This document shows, in pieces, positions 62,647 through 64,000 of a stretch of DNA of 64,000 nt. A program made the translations under genes and the position numbers. The DNA lies in contig NW_019773958.1 in the NCBI RefSeq assembly GCF_001039355.2, forward strand, positions 306,167 through 370,166, written 5' to 3'. This stretch comes from Lingula anatina. Taxonomy: Eukaryota; Brachiopoda; Lingulata; Lingulida; Lingulidae. Below the pieces are notes generated by a model. It was not told the origin of the DNA, searched no databases, and saw only the letters and a program-made list of their open reading frames with translations. Every line of letters begins with the position of its first letter. Within the stretch, counting starts at the first letter, position 1.

Positions 62647-63978
62647 CTTTATTCTGTTCTTCTAAAAAGGAAATAAAAATTAAAATTTTTAATATCAGAG
62701 CGGCGCTAAAAACTCATAAAATTGCGTTTCTTTCCAGGACGGATAACAGAGACACTGCTATCTGTTGGTTAAAAGCCATGGGGGCATTTTGTTTGCCAAA
62801 ATAAACCAAGTTTTGATATTAATAATAACCATATAGCGCGTCATATTTTAAAACATATACAATGATAATTTGTAATGAAATTACATGTCTCACACGGAAA
62901 CAGGCGAGAGGTAATAAAATATTTTGAAAAAATGAATGACGTGAAGTTGATATCTGGCATTACTTGAGAACTATCTGGAGTGTGATCTAAAACTGTTTCA
63001 TTATGGATAATTTTGCGCCAACAACTCGTCCCCTATATTTTTAAGACTCTAAACTCCCCAAACTTTTGATGATAAACACTTTTAAAAGTACTCATCCAAA
63101 AAGAAAGATGATTTGGTATCAACCAAATTTTACTCATGCCAATTAAATGAGAGAAATTAAGAATTATTGAATACTTTTTGAGTTTATCTGCTTACAGACA
63201 CACACAAATTAATAATGAAATAATATAATACAGAATAAAAATGAATATATCTAGAGAGGTCCCGATACCCCCGCCACTAAGCGATGAAAATAACTGCGGA
63301 CTACATTTGTATCGCATCATCAAGTATACACATCATGTTTAGCCAAAAAATGAGCAACGGTTCTGGTTTAAATGGGATTACGTCTGAACCGTAATGATTC
63401 TCATCTGTTACGGCTTTCTATTTTAACAAAGTATCGATATAAAGTATCGTTTCAGTGACGTGCCGTTTACGCGATGGCAAATAAAAGCCAAGGTGTTTAC
63501 CCCATTACTGTACCCTACGGACGGCTTTTCATACCCTACTCCTCTTGTCGCCTTAACTGTACCCCCTGACGCCAATACTGTATCATTCCTACCGCCTTTT
63601 CTGAACTAATGACGCCTAACGTACCCCCTTATTAATACCATCGCCCTAGCTGTACATCCTTGAAGCTTCTTCTGTAACCCTTGCTACTCTTACTGTACCC
63701 CCCTCGACGCCTTCACAGTACCCCTGTGTCATCTGTACTGTATTCCCCCACTTTCCAGAAACACCTGCATCAATCATCGCCTATCAAGCATTGTTAGTTG
63801 ACAATGCGACTGGCATTTATCTCCTATTCGCCAAATGAATAAACATCGTGCAAAAAGCAACTAGATTTATTCCTGTTTTATGACCTGAACCTGCCTCAGA
63901 ATGTAGATAAAAGCAATGACATTTATTGTGTGCCTGTGAGTGATTCAGTGCATATTTAACGCTATGCGCTGGTATTCT
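61754..63978. repeat. Secreted-peptide locus duplicated segment, copy B
   Basis: Counterpart of 59524-61748. It continues past the shared end into a poly-T run that reaches the window edge. Confidence 0.93.
63499..63755. repeat. Degenerate minisatellite, copy B
   Basis: Same C-rich array as 61284-61525, with a different unit content: an extra stretch around CGGCTTTTCATACCCTACTC and a shortened unit near 63620. Confidence 0.75.
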
Positions 63979-64000
63979 TTTTTTTTTTTTTTTTTTTTTT
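63979..64000. repeat. Poly-T tract at the window end
   Basis: At least 22 T residues running to the edge. Homopolymers of this kind break short-read contigs, and copy A stops at the same place (61748). Confidence 0.9.

Overview
This is animal nuclear DNA: AT-rich and intron-rich, with GT-AG splice sites, microsatellites, small non-autonomous repeats and three clear metazoan single-copy genes. The gene content, the dispersed repeats and a divergent peptide-type GPCR suggest a marine invertebrate, perhaps a lophotrochozoan such as a mollusc. The species cannot be fixed from the sequence, and even the phylum is a guess.

Layout. (1) 5462-14892, minus: complete MEMO1, nine coding exons, 296 codons. 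(2) 15965-23970, minus: complete TAF6L, the TAF6-like subunit of SAGA-type histone acetyltransferase complexes, eleven coding exons, 717 codons, head-to-tail with MEMO1. (3) 27385-47905, plus, divergent from TAF6L: complete mitochondrial pyruvate carboxylase, 21 coding exons, 1205 codons. Its first intron carries an antisense, damaged, intronless GPCR (29463-30469). (4) 51795-53690, plus: an uninterrupted frame for a 631-residue type I membrane protein with two Ig domains and a tail holding a tandemly duplicated phosphotyrosine-motif module. (5) 59411-60418, minus: a two-exon, 93-residue secreted six-cysteine peptide gene, repeated as a truncated second copy at 61750-62646. 53976-59410 is gene-poor.

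Assembly structure dominates the window. There are exactly four single N characters (5047, 21328, 38760, 61749), and each is the seam of a large direct duplication: MEMO1 exons 4-7, TAF6L exons 2-6, PC exons 7-11, and the secreted-peptide gene. The copies are allele-like: synonymous exon changes, microsatellite length changes, a satellite-unit copy difference and an insertion present in one copy only. In PC the extra block would shift the frame. I read these as unmerged overlapping contig ends or haplotypes, not tandem gene duplications. The gene models use one copy of each exon.

The genes do not form a pathway. MEMO1 (redox/iron and motility signalling), TAF6L (chromatin), PC (anaplerosis and gluconeogenesis), the Ig receptor and the secreted peptide are independent neighbours. 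The most novel items are the Ig receptor with duplicated signalling motifs, the six-cysteine peptide, a frame-preserving 18-nt microexon in PC, and a minisatellite that copies a PC splice donor at exact 28-bp spacing.
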